64,000 nucleotides of DNA, taken from positions 8,340 to 72,339 of the forward strand of contig CAZNFR010000005.1 in the NCBI GenBank assembly GCA_964572225.1, written 5' to 3'. Position numbers and translations under genes: made by a program. The notes under the pieces are model-generated. The model worked only from the letters and a program-made list of their open reading frames with translations, searched no databases and was not told the origin of the DNA. Positions 17,026 through 25,781 of the stretch are shown here, piece by piece (position 1 is the stretch's first letter; each line of letters starts with the position of its first letter). This DNA comes from CAZNFR01 sp964572225. Its GTDB lineage: Bacteria; Bacteroidota; Bacteroidia; Bacteroidales; GCA-2748055.

Positions 17026-18279
17026 ATGGTATTTCTGACAACAGAATTAGGGGTAATCCTGGTAAGTATTGCGGTATTCCTCGGGGTAATTTTAACTCTT
17101 GTACTGGTGCTGCTTTATGCCAGAACTAAACTTACACCCCAGGGTGAAGTAGTCCTGAAAGTAAACGACCAGGAATTTGAAGTCCAGCCCGGATCCACGG
17201 TACTTTCCACTTTATCCAATCAGGGGATCTTCCTGCCATCGGCATGTGGTGGAGGTGGTACCTGTGCTATGTGTAAATGCCAGGTTCTGGAAGGAGGTGG
17301 ATCCATCCTTCCCACTGAAACAGGATTCTTTACAAGGAAAGAGCAGCAGGAAAACTGGAGGCTGGGCTGCCAGGTGAAAATCAGGGACAATATGGTTATT
17401 AAGGTTCCTGAAGAAGTGATGGGTATTAAAAAATGGGATTGTGAAGTAGTGTCGAACAGGAATGTGGCCACCTTTATTAAGGAATTTGTTGTAAGGTTGC
17501 CGGAAGGAGAGACCCTGGATTTTCAATCGGGGGGGTATATTCAGATAGACGTTCCTAGGGTAGATGTGGATTTCAAGGATATGATGGTTGAGGAACAATT
17601 CAGGGATGAATGGGATAAGTTCAACATGTGGGACTTGAAAATGAAAAATTCGGAAGAAACTTTCCGGGCCTATTCCATGGCAAATCATCCGGCTGAAGGG
17701 AATATCGTGATGCTGAACATCAGGATAGCAACTCCCCCCTGGGATCGTTCCAAAGGTCAGTTTATGAAAGTAAATCCGGGTGTTTGCTCTTCTTATATAT
17801 TTTCCCGTAAGCCAGGTGACAAAGTGACCATCTCGGGACCCTATGGAGAATTTTTCATTAAGGATACCGATAAGGAAATGGTCTACATTGGCGGGGGTGC
17901 AGGGATGGCTCCTCTCAGATCCCATATTTTTCACCTTTTTCACACCCTCAAAACCAATCGAAAGGTTTCTTACTGGTATGGAGCACGTTCCAAAAGAGAA
18001 ATCTTTTATGAAGAACATTTCCGGAAGATCGAAAAGGAGTTTCCCAACTTTAAGTTTAATATAGCCCTTTCTGAACCCTTGCCGGAGGATAACTGGAAGG
18101 GATATACCGGATTCATTCATCAGGTAGTGTACGAAGAATATCTCAGTAAACATGAAGAACCTGAGGAGGTTGAATTTTACCTCTGTGGCCCCCCGATGAT
18201 GAACGAAGCTGTTATGAAAATGCTCTATGATCTGGGAGTACCTGATGAAATGGTTGATTTCGACGATTTTGGAGGTTAA
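17026..18279 (+). CDS. nqrF: Na+-translocating NADH:quinone reductase subunit F
   Basis: A 417-residue NADH-oxidising subunit. An N-terminal membrane helix (residues 8-31) is followed by a 2Fe-2S ferredoxin domain with Cys74, Cys80, Cys83 (CGGGGTCAMC) and Cys115 (LGCQV). The FAD domain has the RAYSMAN motif, and the NADH domain has YIGGGAGMAPLRSH and FYLCGPPMMN. All redox-site residues I can check are present. NqrF takes electrons from NADH in the cytoplasm and passes them through FAD and the 2Fe-2S cluster to the membrane part. apbE follows after 14 bases. Confidence 0.97.
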   Translation: MVFLTTELGVILVSIAVFLGVILTLVLVLLYARTKLTPQGEVVLKVNDQEFEVQPGSTVLSTLSNQGIFLPSACGGGGTCAMCKCQVLEGGGSILPTETGFFTRKEQQENWRLGCQVKIRDNMVIKVPEEVMGIKKWDCEVVSNRNVATFIKEFVVRLPEGETLDFQSGGYIQIDVPRVDVDFKDMMVEEQFRDEWDKFNMWDLKMKNSEETFRAYSMANHPAEGNIVMLNIRIATPPWDRSKGQFMKVNPGVCSSYIFSRKPGDKVTISGPYGEFFIKDTDKEMVYIGGGAGMAPLRSHIFHLFHTLKTNRKVSYWYGARSKREIFYEEHFRKIEKEFPNFKFNIALSEPLPEDNWKGYTGFIHQVVYEEYLSKHEEPEEVEFYLCGPPMMNEAVMKMLYDLGVPDEMVDFDDFGG

Positions 18280-18293
18280 AAAAAAATTAAAAT

Positions 18294-19328
18294 ATGAATA
18301 TTTACAGATTTGCAGGATCTCTGATTGCGGGGATCCTGCTTTTATTTGCTTATTCCTGCGAATCGGGAAAGGATTTGGTTTATTTAAAACTTTCCGGCTT
18401 TGCACAGGGAACAACCTACAATATCACGTATGGTGTAACCGACTCCCTTGATTATTCCCAGAGTATTGATTCTCTGTTGCGGGATTTTGACAATTCCATG
18501 TCCACCTATGAGGAAGGATCACTTATATCAAGGATAAACCGAAATGAGGAAGATAAGTTGGATGACCGTTTTCTGAAGGTTTTGGAAGTTGCTGGGGAAG
18601 TTTATGAAGCCTCAGAGGGTGCCTTTGACCTTACGGTTATGCCCCTGGTAAATGCCTGGGGATTTGGTCCCGGAAGAAGAATGGAGATGGAACCCAAGAC
18701 CATAGACAGCTTATTGCAGTTTGTAGGCATGGACAAAATCCGGGTAGAGGGAGGCCGGCTTATTAAAGACAAAGCAGGAATCAGTCTGGATGTTAATGCG
18801 ATTGCTCAGGGATTGTCGGTTGATGAAGTAGCTTCTTTCCTGAAGTCAAAAAACATTTCTAATTACATGGTCGAAATCGGAGGCGAGGTGAAAACCCTGG
18901 GACTGAATCCGAAAAAGCAAGTTTGGAAGATCGGAGTCGACAGACCTGAGTACGGTAATTATCTGCCTGGTCAGAACCTTCAGGTTATTCTTGAACTAGA
19001 GGACAAAGCCCTCGCTACCAGTGGTAATTACCGTAAGTTTTACGAGCAGAACGGAGTGAAGTACTCTCACTCTATCGATCCTATAACCGGTTACCCTGTA
19101 ATGTCTCAGTTGTTGAGTGTAACCATAATATCGGATGATTGCGTGGTAGCCGATGCATACGCGACCGCCTGTATGGTATCGGGATTGGAAAAGGCAAGGG
19201 AAATGATACAATCAACAGAAGGGGTGGAGGCTTATTTTATTTACAATGACGATAAAGGGGAATACCTGACCGATTATACCAAAGGATTTTCAAAATATAT
19301 CTATAAAGAAACAGGATCAGAGGACTAA
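18294..19328 (+). CDS. apbE: FAD:protein FMN transferase
   Basis: A 344-residue lipoprotein of the ApbE family. The signal sequence ends in LFAYSCES, giving a probable lipobox cysteine at residue 20. Family motifs include MSTYEEGSLISRIN, DLTVMPLVNAWGFGP, SLDVNAIAQGLSVDE with the metal/FAD-site residues, and VADAYATACMVSG. ApbE transfers FMN from FAD to threonine in the SGAT-type motifs of NqrB and NqrC, both encoded in the same operon, so its substrates are very likely those subunits. It overlaps the convergent NqrM-like gene by 4 bases (shared CTAA), leaving no room for a terminator between them. Confidence 0.95.
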   Translation: MNIYRFAGSLIAGILLLFAYSCESGKDLVYLKLSGFAQGTTYNITYGVTDSLDYSQSIDSLLRDFDNSMSTYEEGSLISRINRNEEDKLDDRFLKVLEVAGEVYEASEGAFDLTVMPLVNAWGFGPGRRMEMEPKTIDSLLQFVGMDKIRVEGGRLIKDKAGISLDVNAIAQGLSVDEVASFLKSKNISNYMVEIGGEVKTLGLNPKKQVWKIGVDRPEYGNYLPGQNLQVILELEDKALATSGNYRKFYEQNGVKYSHSIDPITGYPVMSQLLSVTIISDDCVVADAYATACMVSGLEKAREMIQSTEGVEAYFIYNDDKGEYLTDYTKGFSKYIYKETGSED

Positions 19329-19519
19329 ACCTGAGGTTTTTCTGCCTCACATGCGCCGGCTCCGCAACCGCATGTGATCCCCTGACTTTGAAGTTCCGGA
19401 GTTGAAGAAGCGCAACTGCTTCCCTTGAATTCGGCCTTACGGTCAAATAACATTTTTATCCCGATTCCAAGTAAACCGAGACTTAATAAAACTACAGCTA
19501 ACAACAGCACTTTAAGCAT
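19325..19519 (-). CDS. NqrM-like four-cysteine membrane protein (putative Na+-NQR iron-centre maturation factor)
   Basis: A 64-residue protein from the ATG at 19519; an ATG at 19537 would add six residues. One membrane helix (residues 3-24) is followed by a basic DRK and a cytoplasmic-size tail with exactly four cysteines: Cys36 in KGSSCASS, then Cys50, Cys52 and Cys57 in GITCGCGAGAC. The NqrM (DUF539) family has the same plan: one helix, a KGSC-like first cysteine, then Cys-x-Cys-x3-Cys. NqrM is needed with ApbE for assembly of active Na+-NQR, probably by delivering iron to the NqrD/NqrE cysteine site. The gene sits tail-to-tail against apbE. Assignment is by motif and context; the last Cys spacing is one residue longer than I recall for NqrM. 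Confidence 0.7.
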   Translation of the reverse strand: MLKVLLLAVVLLSLGLLGIGIKMLFDRKAEFKGSSCASSTPELQSQGITCGCGAGACEAEKPQV

Positions 19520-19580
19520 AATTATCTCCTTTACCAATTAACATTTACGGACAGGATTGGTTCATTCTTCCAGGTCAGTA

Positions 19581-19799
19581 TCAACTGCAGCCAGGGCAAC
19601 CTTGTTTGGAGTCACGGTACTTGTTGTGGCATTTCATCTCCTCATGTTTGACACAGGTAATGCCCAGTTTCTTCATGTTCTTGTTATGTCCCACCTGATA
19701 AGCGGGAAAACGCCCTTTCTTTCTTACCAAAATTGAAATTCCCATCCCCAGCATTGCAGCGGAAATGAGTACAAAGCTTATAAGTATTAATTTAATCAA
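19581..19799 (-). CDS. Second small four-cysteine membrane protein, diverged paralogue of the NqrM-like gene
   Basis: A 72-residue protein with one N-terminal membrane helix (residues 3-24), a basic VRKKGRF border, and four cysteines in the tail: Cys49 in LGITCVK, Cys57, Cys68 and Cys71 (GCPGC). The shared helix length, RK border and GITC motif show it to be related to the neighbouring 64-residue protein, but the first NqrM-like cysteine is replaced by an aromatic/His segment (FPAYQVGHNKN) and a C-terminal Cys-x2-Cys is added. It is 61 bases upstream of that gene and probably co-transcribed. Function is unknown; a metal-handling role beside Na+-NQR is an inference. Confidence 0.68.
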   Translation of the reverse strand: MIKLILISFVLISAAMLGMGISILVRKKGRFPAYQVGHNKNMKKLGITCVKHEEMKCHNKYRDSKQGCPGCS

Positions 19800-19839
19800 A
19801 ACTTGAACAATTTAAGCCTGGTTGTTGTCCTTAAAACGA

Positions 19840-19847
19840 CAAAATTA
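19840..19847 (-). promoter_or_regulatory. Bacteroidota -7 promoter element for the four-cysteine protein pair
   Basis: The minus-strand octamer TAATTTTG matches TAnnTTTG, 41 bases before the ATG at 19799. It implies that the pair is transcribed from its own promoter, opposite to the nqr operon. Confidence 0.4.
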
Positions 19848-19918
19848 ATTAATTATTAGGTTTGTAAACCATAATCTGAAACATTTCTGTCCACCTGATC
19901 AATCTCATTTATCCTTCG

Positions 19919-19926
19919 TATTTTTG
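19919..19926 (+). promoter_or_regulatory. Bacteroidota -7 promoter element for the E1 gene
   Basis: TATTTTTG matches TAnnTTTG, 38 bases before the ATG at 19964. No -33 element is evident. Confidence 0.42.
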
Positions 19927-19963
19927 TAGGTCAGGAAGTAAAATTCAAGTTAAGCCAACAACT

Positions 19964-22387
19964 ATGCCTAAGCATCCTAAGAGTGAGTTTAGTTTCAATG
20001 ATTTCAAAAATGAAGTCCTCCAGGATTACCACCTGGCCCACATGAGCAGGCAATGCTCCGTTCTTGCAAGAAAGGAGGTACTTACGGGAAAGGCAAAGTT
20101 TGGAATATTTGGCGATGGGAAGGAAGTAGCCCAAATAGCCATGGCCAAAAGTTTTCAGCCCGGCGACTGGCGTTCAGGTTATTACCGGGATCAGACCTTT
20201 ATGTTCGCCACGGGTATGTCCACCCCTGAAGAATTTTTTTCCCAGTTATACGGAGATACCGATCTGGAATGGAACCCGTCCAATGGAGGCCGTTCTTTCA
20301 ACAACCATTACGGAACGCGGTATATTGATGAGGAAGGATACTGGAAATCGCAGACAGAATCGGGAAACTCTGCAGCAGATCTTTCCCCAACGGCCGGGCA
20401 AATGCCCAAAATTGTAGGATTAGGTTATGCATCGAAGCTATACCGGAGTAATCCTGATCTTGACAAAGAAAATAAGTTTTCAGTTGAAGGTAACGAAGTG
20501 GTATTCGGAACCATTGGAGATGCAAGTACTGCTGAGGGCCATTTTTTCGAAAGTATCAATGCTGCCGCAGTGCTCGAGATCCCTGTAGCCATTGCCGTAT
20601 GGGATGACGGTTATGGGATCTCGGTTACCAAGGATTATCAAATCGTCAAGGCAAGCATTAGTGAGGCCCTTAAAGGGTTTATTAAAGAGGAAAATAAAAA
20701 CGGAATTTACCTTTATTATGCCAGAGGATGGGATTACGCGGGCATGTGCAAGGTTTTTGAAGCAGGAATCGCCAAAGCCAGAAATGAACATATTCCTGTT
20801 CTTTTCCATATTGACGAAATGGTGCAACCTCTCGGACACTCCACCTCCGGCTCACACGAACGATATAAATCCAAAGAAAGACTTGAGTGGGAAGAAGAAC
20901 ATGATCCTCTCCTGAAAATGCGGGAGTGGTTAATGGAACAGAACATTGCCTCCGCTGAGGAACTTGATAGTATTGAAGAAGAGGCAGGAAACCGGGCAAA
21001 GGAAGCTCAGGAAAAAGCCTGGGATAATTATATCAACCCCATACGCAAGGAAAAGGAAGCCCTTTTGTCCATAATTAACAATCGTTCCTGCAAATGCAAA
21101 AATGATAACTTCGATAAGATTGAATCGCTTTCAACCGATCTTAAAAGAATTGCAAACCCTATTCGTAAGGATATAATAAGCACTGCGAAACGAATACTCA
21201 GGCACGTGTGCATTGACTGTCCTGTAAGAAATGAACTACAGAACGACATTGGAATCTGGCTCGCAGAACAAAAGCAGAGAAACAACCAAAGATATAGTAC
21301 TACACTTTATAATGAATTCCCCAGATCTGCCCTTAAAGTAAAAGAAATAAAACCTAAGTATGATCATGATTCGAAGTTGTTGAATGCCCGCGAGGTATTG
21401 CGCGACAATTTTGATGTTTTATTCAGTAAATACCCAGAATTGCTTACGTTTGGAGAGGATACGGGAAAAATTGGCGATGTGAATAAGGGACTTGAAGGCC
21501 TGCAGGATAAGTACGGAGAATTAAGACTTTCGGATACCGGCATCCGAGAAACCACCATCCTGGGTCAGGGAATAGGATTAGCAATGAGAGGGTTAAGACC
21601 CATAGCTGAGATCCAGTATTTTGATTACCTTTTGTATGGATTACAAACCCTGAGCGACGATCTTGCCAGCCTGCATTACCGTACAAGGGCAGGTCAATCA
21701 GCCCCGGTGATTATCCGGACCCGTGGGCACAGACTCGAAGGAATATGGCATTCAGGCTCCCCTATGGGAATGGTAATTAATGCCATCAGGGGAATATATG
21801 TTTGTGTCCCCAGAGATATGACAAGAGCCTCAGGAATGTATAACACCTTGCTTCAGTCAGATGACCCTGCACTGGTGATCGAACCACTGAATGGATATCG
21901 CTTAAAAGAGAAATTGCCTTCCAATCTTGGGGAATTTACCGTACCCCTTGGAAAACCCGAGATCCTTGTTGAAGGAAGCGATGTTACCCTGGTTACCTAT
22001 GGTAGCTGTGTCAGAATCGCTCTTTCCGCAATTGAACAGCTGAAGGAATTCGATATTCATGTGGAGCTTATTGATGTGCAGACATTATTGCCTTTCGATC
22101 TTGATCATATGATTGTGGAGTCGGTCAGGAAAACCAATCGGGTGGTATTTTTTGATGAGGATGTTCCGGGGGGTGCAACCGCTTATATGATGCAAAAAGT
22201 GCTGGAGGAGCAGAAGGCCTTTTTCTATCTTGATGCTGAGCCACGAACTCTTTCCGCCAGGGAGCACAGACCCGCCTATGCCAGTGATGGAGATTATTTT
22301 TCAAATCCCAATGCGGAGAATGTATTCGAGCTTATCTATGAGATGATGAATTCGGCTGATCCTTCCAAATACCCGGCTATTTACTGA
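19964..22387 (+). CDS. Alpha-ketoacid dehydrogenase E1, fused alpha and beta subunits
   Basis: An 807-residue fusion. The first part is an E1-alpha with the thiamine diphosphate motif GDASTAEGHFFESINA (185-200) and following DDGYGIS. The second part, from about residue 470, is an E1-beta with TFGEDTGKIGDVNKG, LSDTGIRETTILGQG and the C-terminal half ending near ASDGDYFSNPN. Single-chain E1 of this type is common in Bacteroidota and is thought to be the decarboxylase of a branched-chain 2-oxoacid or pyruvate dehydrogenase complex; the substrate is not readable here. No E2 or E3 gene is nearby. The linker has four cysteines in two pairs (Cys376/378 and Cys416/419), which I do not remember as a family feature. 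Confidence 0.88.
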   Translation: MPKHPKSEFSFNDFKNEVLQDYHLAHMSRQCSVLARKEVLTGKAKFGIFGDGKEVAQIAMAKSFQPGDWRSGYYRDQTFMFATGMSTPEEFFSQLYGDTDLEWNPSNGGRSFNNHYGTRYIDEEGYWKSQTESGNSAADLSPTAGQMPKIVGLGYASKLYRSNPDLDKENKFSVEGNEVVFGTIGDASTAEGHFFESINAAAVLEIPVAIAVWDDGYGISVTKDYQIVKASISEALKGFIKEENKNGIYLYYARGWDYAGMCKVFEAGIAKARNEHIPVLFHIDEMVQPLGHSTSGSHERYKSKERLEWEEEHDPLLKMREWLMEQNIASAEELDSIEEEAGNRAKEAQEKAWDNYINPIRKEKEALLSIINNRSCKCKNDNFDKIESLSTDLKRIANPIRKDIISTAKRILRHVCIDCPVRNELQNDIGIWLAEQKQRNNQRYSTTLYNEFPRSALKVKEIKPKYDHDSKLLNAREVLRDNFDVLFSKYPELLTFGEDTGKIGDVNKGLEGLQDKYGELRLSDTGIRETTILGQGIGLAMRGLRPIAEIQYFDYLLYGLQTLSDDLASLHYRTRAGQSAPVIIRTRGHRLEGIWHSGSPMGMVINAIRGIYVCVPRDMTRASGMYNTLLQSDDPALVIEPLNGYRLKEKLPSNLGEFTVPLGKPEILVEGSDVTLVTYGSCVRIALSAIEQLKEFDIHVELIDVQTLLPFDLDHMIVESVRKTNRVVFFDEDVPGGATAYMMQKVLEEQKAFFYLDAEPRTLSAREHRPAYASDGDYFSNPNAENVFELIYEMMNSADPSKYPAIY

Positions 22388-23875
22388 TCAAATATCCCTG
22401 CGGTTCTTTTCGAAACTCCTTTTAACCTGTGGTTCACCTTGTTTAAACCGCCGTATACCGATGTTAAAACTGGCAATAAAGATGCTGACAAAAGGATTAA
22501 TCAGGTTAAAAAATGCAAAAGGCAGATAATCAAGGGTAGGCACTCCGAGCACCCGTGATTGAGTAGCTCCGCATGTATTCCAGGGAATAAGCACACTGGT
22601 TATGGTTCCTCCATCCTCCAGGGTACGGCTCAACACCTCCGGCTTTAATCCACGTTCCCGGTAGGTATTGGCAAACATCCTGCCAGGAACGACTATAGAA
22701 ATGTACTGGTCGGATGCAGTTATATTAAAGAAAATACTGGTTCCTATAGTGGTAGCGACCAATGAGCCCGTAGATTTGGCAAATCGGATCACTGAACTGG
22801 TTATCCTAACCAATAACCCGCCCGATTCCATGGTTCCACCGAATACCATGGCAGAAAGAATGAGCCAGATGGTATTTAGCATTCCGGCCATACCTGTGGA
22901 AGATAATAGCTCAGTAACCATTTCATTGGAAGTTGGAATATTCACATTTCCGTAAATCGCCTGCATAACAGAAATATAGGACGCTTTGAAAAAGTTATCC
23001 GTGACTCCGGAGATCTCTGAAATAAGATGGGGCTGAAAAATTATCGCAAATAGCCCTCCCAGCAAACTGCCGGCAAGAATGGACGGGAGAGGAGGAACCT
23101 TAAGGATAATAATGGTAAGCAGGATTGCAGGAACCAGGAAGAGCCAGCCGTTTATCACAAATTTCTCTTCAATGGCAGAAAGGACAAGGTTTATGTTATC
23201 AAGATCGGTATTAAAGTCGTAGGTAAATCCCATCACCAGAAAAATAACCAAGGTGATTAATATACTTGGGCCGGTAGTAATGATCATATAGCGTATATGA
23301 GTGAAAAGATCGGTACCGGCCATGGCAGGAGCAAGGTTGGTTGTGTCGGATAGGGGTGACATTTTATCACCAAAATAGGCTCCGGAGATGACCGCACCAG
23401 CCACAATTCCTTCTTTAATTCCCAAAGCCGTCCCAATCCCGATCAATGCAATCCCGATGGTAGCTATGGTTGACCATGAGCTGCCGGTAGCAAGAGATAC
23501 AATGGCAGTTATGATCACACAGGCAAAAAGGAAAATAGAAGGATGAAAAACTTTTAGTCCGTAGTAGATCATTGCCGGAACCACTCCGGAAATTACCCAG
23601 GTGCCTGCCAGAGCCCCAATTAAGAGTAATATGAGTATTGAAGGCATGGCCGAACTGATCGATTTTACGATTCGGGTACGCACATAAGACCAGGAGTTCC
23701 CAAGGGTAACAGCAATACCTCCCGCCACCGCAGCAGCCAGGATCAATACCACCTGGTTGGCGCCATCCAGGGTGTGATCCCCAAAAAAGTTTACGTTGAG
23801 ACTTAACAGAGAGATCAGAAAAATTATCGGAACCAGTGCCTGCAATAAATTGGGTTCACGCCCTTTATGCTCCAT
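22388..23875 (-). CDS. nhaC: Na+/H+ antiporter NhaC family
   Basis: A 495-residue polytopic membrane protein with about eleven to twelve hydrophobic segments. The diagnostic NhaC stretch GAYFGDKMSPLSDTTNLAPA lies near residues 165-185. The second half repeats a related pattern around NITASDQYISIVVPGRMF. It exchanges cytoplasmic sodium for external protons and would complement the Na+-exporting Na+-NQR encoded 4 kb away. Its stop codon directly abuts that of the convergent E1 gene, with no bases between. I see no TAnnTTTG upstream. A lactate/malate-type antiporter of the same superfamily cannot be excluded. Confidence 0.9.
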   Translation of the reverse strand: MEHKGREPNLLQALVPIIFLISLLSLNVNFFGDHTLDGANQVVLILAAAVAGGIAVTLGNSWSYVRTRIVKSISSAMPSILILLLIGALAGTWVISGVVPAMIYYGLKVFHPSIFLFACVIITAIVSLATGSSWSTIATIGIALIGIGTALGIKEGIVAGAVISGAYFGDKMSPLSDTTNLAPAMAGTDLFTHIRYMIITTGPSILITLVIFLVMGFTYDFNTDLDNINLVLSAIEEKFVINGWLFLVPAILLTIIILKVPPLPSILAGSLLGGLFAIIFQPHLISEISGVTDNFFKASYISVMQAIYGNVNIPTSNEMVTELLSSTGMAGMLNTIWLILSAMVFGGTMESGGLLVRITSSVIRFAKSTGSLVATTIGTSIFFNITASDQYISIVVPGRMFANTYRERGLKPEVLSRTLEDGGTITSVLIPWNTCGATQSRVLGVPTLDYLPFAFFNLINPFVSIFIASFNIGIRRFKQGEPQVKRSFEKNRRDI

Positions 23876-24078
23876 AAATGAATTGAAGATTTAAAGCGAA
23901 AGATAAGGATTATATTTTAAAAACCCTTTTCCCCTTTCCATGGAGAATAAGCAGGGAAGGGTTGTTAAAAAGATTCTAAATAATCCGGAAATTGGGAATA
24001 TTTTTATTAATTTGACACTGATTTAACTGTCATTTGTTTTTTTGTACATCCGGTTATTTGAATGATCAATCATAAGCA

Positions 24079-24666
24079 ATGGATCTGAATATTGATTTTT
24101 TCGAGATTAAAAACGACAGAGTTGCATCAAAGGGTCTGGTACTAATTTCTGAACCCTTTCTCAGCGATAGCTATTTCAAGAGATCGGTTGTATTTCTTAC
24201 CGAGCTCTCCGATGAAGGATCAGTTGGTTTTGTTCTCAATAAACCGGTAGACTTAAAACTTCAGGAAGTTATAAATGATTTTCCTCCGTTTGAAGCGGTC
24301 ATAAGTATAGGTGGACCGGTTAATACCAACACGGTTCATTATCTGCATACCCTGGGTGATAAGATCCCTGATAGCGTGCATGTTAAAGATAATATCTACT
24401 GGGGTGGCAGCTTCGATGTTGTTAAAGAACTAATCGATTCCGGTGATTTGAGCAGTAATGATATTCGGTTCTTTTTGGGATATTCAGGTTGGTCACCCAA
24501 TCAGCTTGAAGATGAACTAAGTGAAAATGCCTGGCTGATAGCTGAACTAAGCAATGATTTGATTATGAACGGAGTTGAAGCTAATATCTGGGTTGATATC
24601 CTGAAGAAGATGAAAAATAAGTACAAGGTCTGGGCAAATTTTCCGGAAAATCCCGGAATGAATTAA
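24079..24666 (+). CDS. YqgE/AlgH family protein
   Basis: A 195-residue protein of the UPF0301 (YqgE/AlgH) family. Key segments are KGLVLISEPFLSDSYFKRSV near the N-terminus, GSVGFVLNKPVDLKL, ISIGGPVN and the C-terminal RFFLGYSGWSPNQLEDEL. Family members are small cytoplasmic proteins whose biochemical role is unresolved; in Pseudomonas AlgH was linked to alginate regulation. It is preceded by a 203-base gap and overlaps the convergent gmhB by 4 bases (TTAA). No operon partner is visible. Confidence 0.92.
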   Translation: MDLNIDFFEIKNDRVASKGLVLISEPFLSDSYFKRSVVFLTELSDEGSVGFVLNKPVDLKLQEVINDFPPFEAVISIGGPVNTNTVHYLHTLGDKIPDSVHVKDNIYWGGSFDVVKELIDSGDLSSNDIRFFLGYSGWSPNQLEDELSENAWLIAELSNDLIMNGVEANIWVDILKKMKNKYKVWANFPENPGMN

Positions 24667-25154
24667 GGAATAATATCCGTAAGAAAGGACATATTGCTGT
24701 TTGCTTTCACCAAAAGGGTTTTAAGTCCGGCCTTTCTTCCCGCTTCCATATCCGTTTCCCTGTCTCCAACGAACCAGGACCGTAAAGGGTCTATGTTAAA
24801 CCTGGAAATTGCCTTCTGGATATTGATATACCCCGGTTTTCGGCAAAGACACTTTTCATTGTCGCTGTGATGGGGACAATAGTATATTTCGGCAAGATCG
24901 ATGCCTGAATTTTTAAGCTGAAGGGTCATGAGATCATGAATGGCCGTTACGTCCTTATGGGTATAAAGGTTTTTGGAGATCCCCCCCTGATTGGTAATAA
25001 CGATGAAAATATATCCCCTGTCCCGCAGAATTTTTAAAGTTTCAATAATGCCGGGATTAAGGAAGAAATCACCGGTGCGGAAAATATAATAGTTGCTCTC
25101 TTCATTATTCAGAACACCATCGCGATCAAAAAAAACAGCTTTTTGTTTTATCAT
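24663..25154 (-). CDS. gmhB: D-glycero-D-manno-heptose 1,7-bisphosphate 7-phosphatase
   Basis: A 163-residue HAD phosphatase of subfamily IIIA. The catalytic aspartates are Asp10 and Asp12 (FFDRDGVLN), motif II is ITNQGGI, and the C-terminal motif is FVGDRETDMEAG. The zinc loop is Cys93, His95, Cys102, Cys104 (CPHHSDNEKCLCRKPG), shorter than in E. coli GmhB but with all four ligands. It removes the C7 phosphate in ADP-heptose synthesis, the same pathway as hldD at 7.2 kb. A histidinol-phosphatase activity is a known alternative for this fold. It is the last gene of a holA-rhomboid-gmhB unit, 15 bases after the rhomboid gene. Confidence 0.88.
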   Translation of the reverse strand: MIKQKAVFFDRDGVLNNEESNYYIFRTGDFFLNPGIIETLKILRDRGYIFIVITNQGGISKNLYTHKDVTAIHDLMTLQLKNSGIDLAEIYYCPHHSDNEKCLCRKPGYINIQKAISRFNIDPLRSWFVGDRETDMEAGRKAGLKTLLVKANSNMSFLTDIIP

Positions 25155-25169
25155 CAGTGAGTTACGCCC

Positions 25170-25781
25170 TTAGAAATTATTGAGAAATACGTTAATAAGC
25201 CGGGGATTGATCAGAATGGGAAAGATAAATCCAAAAATTGCACCCCATAGATGTGCATCATGGTTAATATTATCCCTTCCTGATCGACTCATATAGGTTG
25301 AATATGCAAGATATAACACCCCGAATAGTATTCCGGGCATAGGGATCACCCCATAGAAATAAATCATTTCCATGGGCGAAAAAAATATACTCATAAAAAG
25401 GACTGCCGAAACAGCTCCGGATGCCCCAACCGAAACATAATTCGGATTGTTTTTATGTTTGAGATAACTGGGAATGGAAGCAACCACTACCCCGGCAAAA
25501 TAAAGCAAAATATAAAAAAGCTTTCCCGAGGGAATCAATCCCTGATTCTCCAGCATCTCAAAGATTTGTTCTACATACCTTCCAAATGAAAAAAAGACAA
25601 GCATATTCACGATCAGATGGATCCAGTCGGCATGAACAAATGAATGAGACAAGAGTCTGTACCACTCTTTTTTGGTTCTTACTTCATAAGGAGAATAATC
25701 GAGTTTACTGAAAAGATCGGGCCTCTGAAAGCAGGTCAGGGAAACAAGGACAGTCGATATCAGAATAATTAGGGTAATCAT
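25170..25781 (-). CDS. Rhomboid family intramembrane serine protease
   Basis: A 203-residue protein with six predicted membrane helices. The catalytic dyad is visible: Ser121 in VSVGASGAVSA and His177 in HDAHLWGAIFG. The oxyanion-side HxxxN (His55, Asn59 in WIHLIVNM) is also present, so it should be active. Rhomboids cleave transmembrane substrates within the membrane. Nothing in the sequence shows its substrate. It overlaps holA by 4 bases and precedes gmhB by 15 bases, so the three are probably one transcript with unrelated roles. Confidence 0.92.
   Translation of the reverse strand: MITLIILISTVLVSLTCFQRPDLFSKLDYSPYEVRTKKEWYRLLSHSFVHADWIHLIVNMLVFFSFGRYVEQIFEMLENQGLIPSGKLFYILLYFAGVVVASIPSYLKHKNNPNYVSVGASGAVSAVLFMSIFFSPMEMIYFYGVIPMPGILFGVLYLAYSTYMSRSGRDNINHDAHLWGAIFGFIFPILINPRLINVFLNNF

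Noticed and set aside
17212..18414. A 400-codon open frame on the minus strand opposite nqrF.
   Set aside because: It is antisense to a strongly conserved gene, has unusual His/Phe-rich composition and no family resemblance. The same applies to the long frames opposite nqrC (15028-15708) and alaS (47292-48185).
23922..23963. AACCCTT and AAGGGTT as a terminator stem between nhaC and yqgE.
   Set aside because: The arms are 28 bases apart, the stem is only seven bases and the flanking genes diverge, so no terminator is expected here.
24012..24017. TTGACA upstream of yqgE, like a sigma70 -35 box.
   Set aside because: Bacteroidota use a different -33/-7 consensus, and no TATAAT lies at the right distance. 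A single hexamer is expected by chance.
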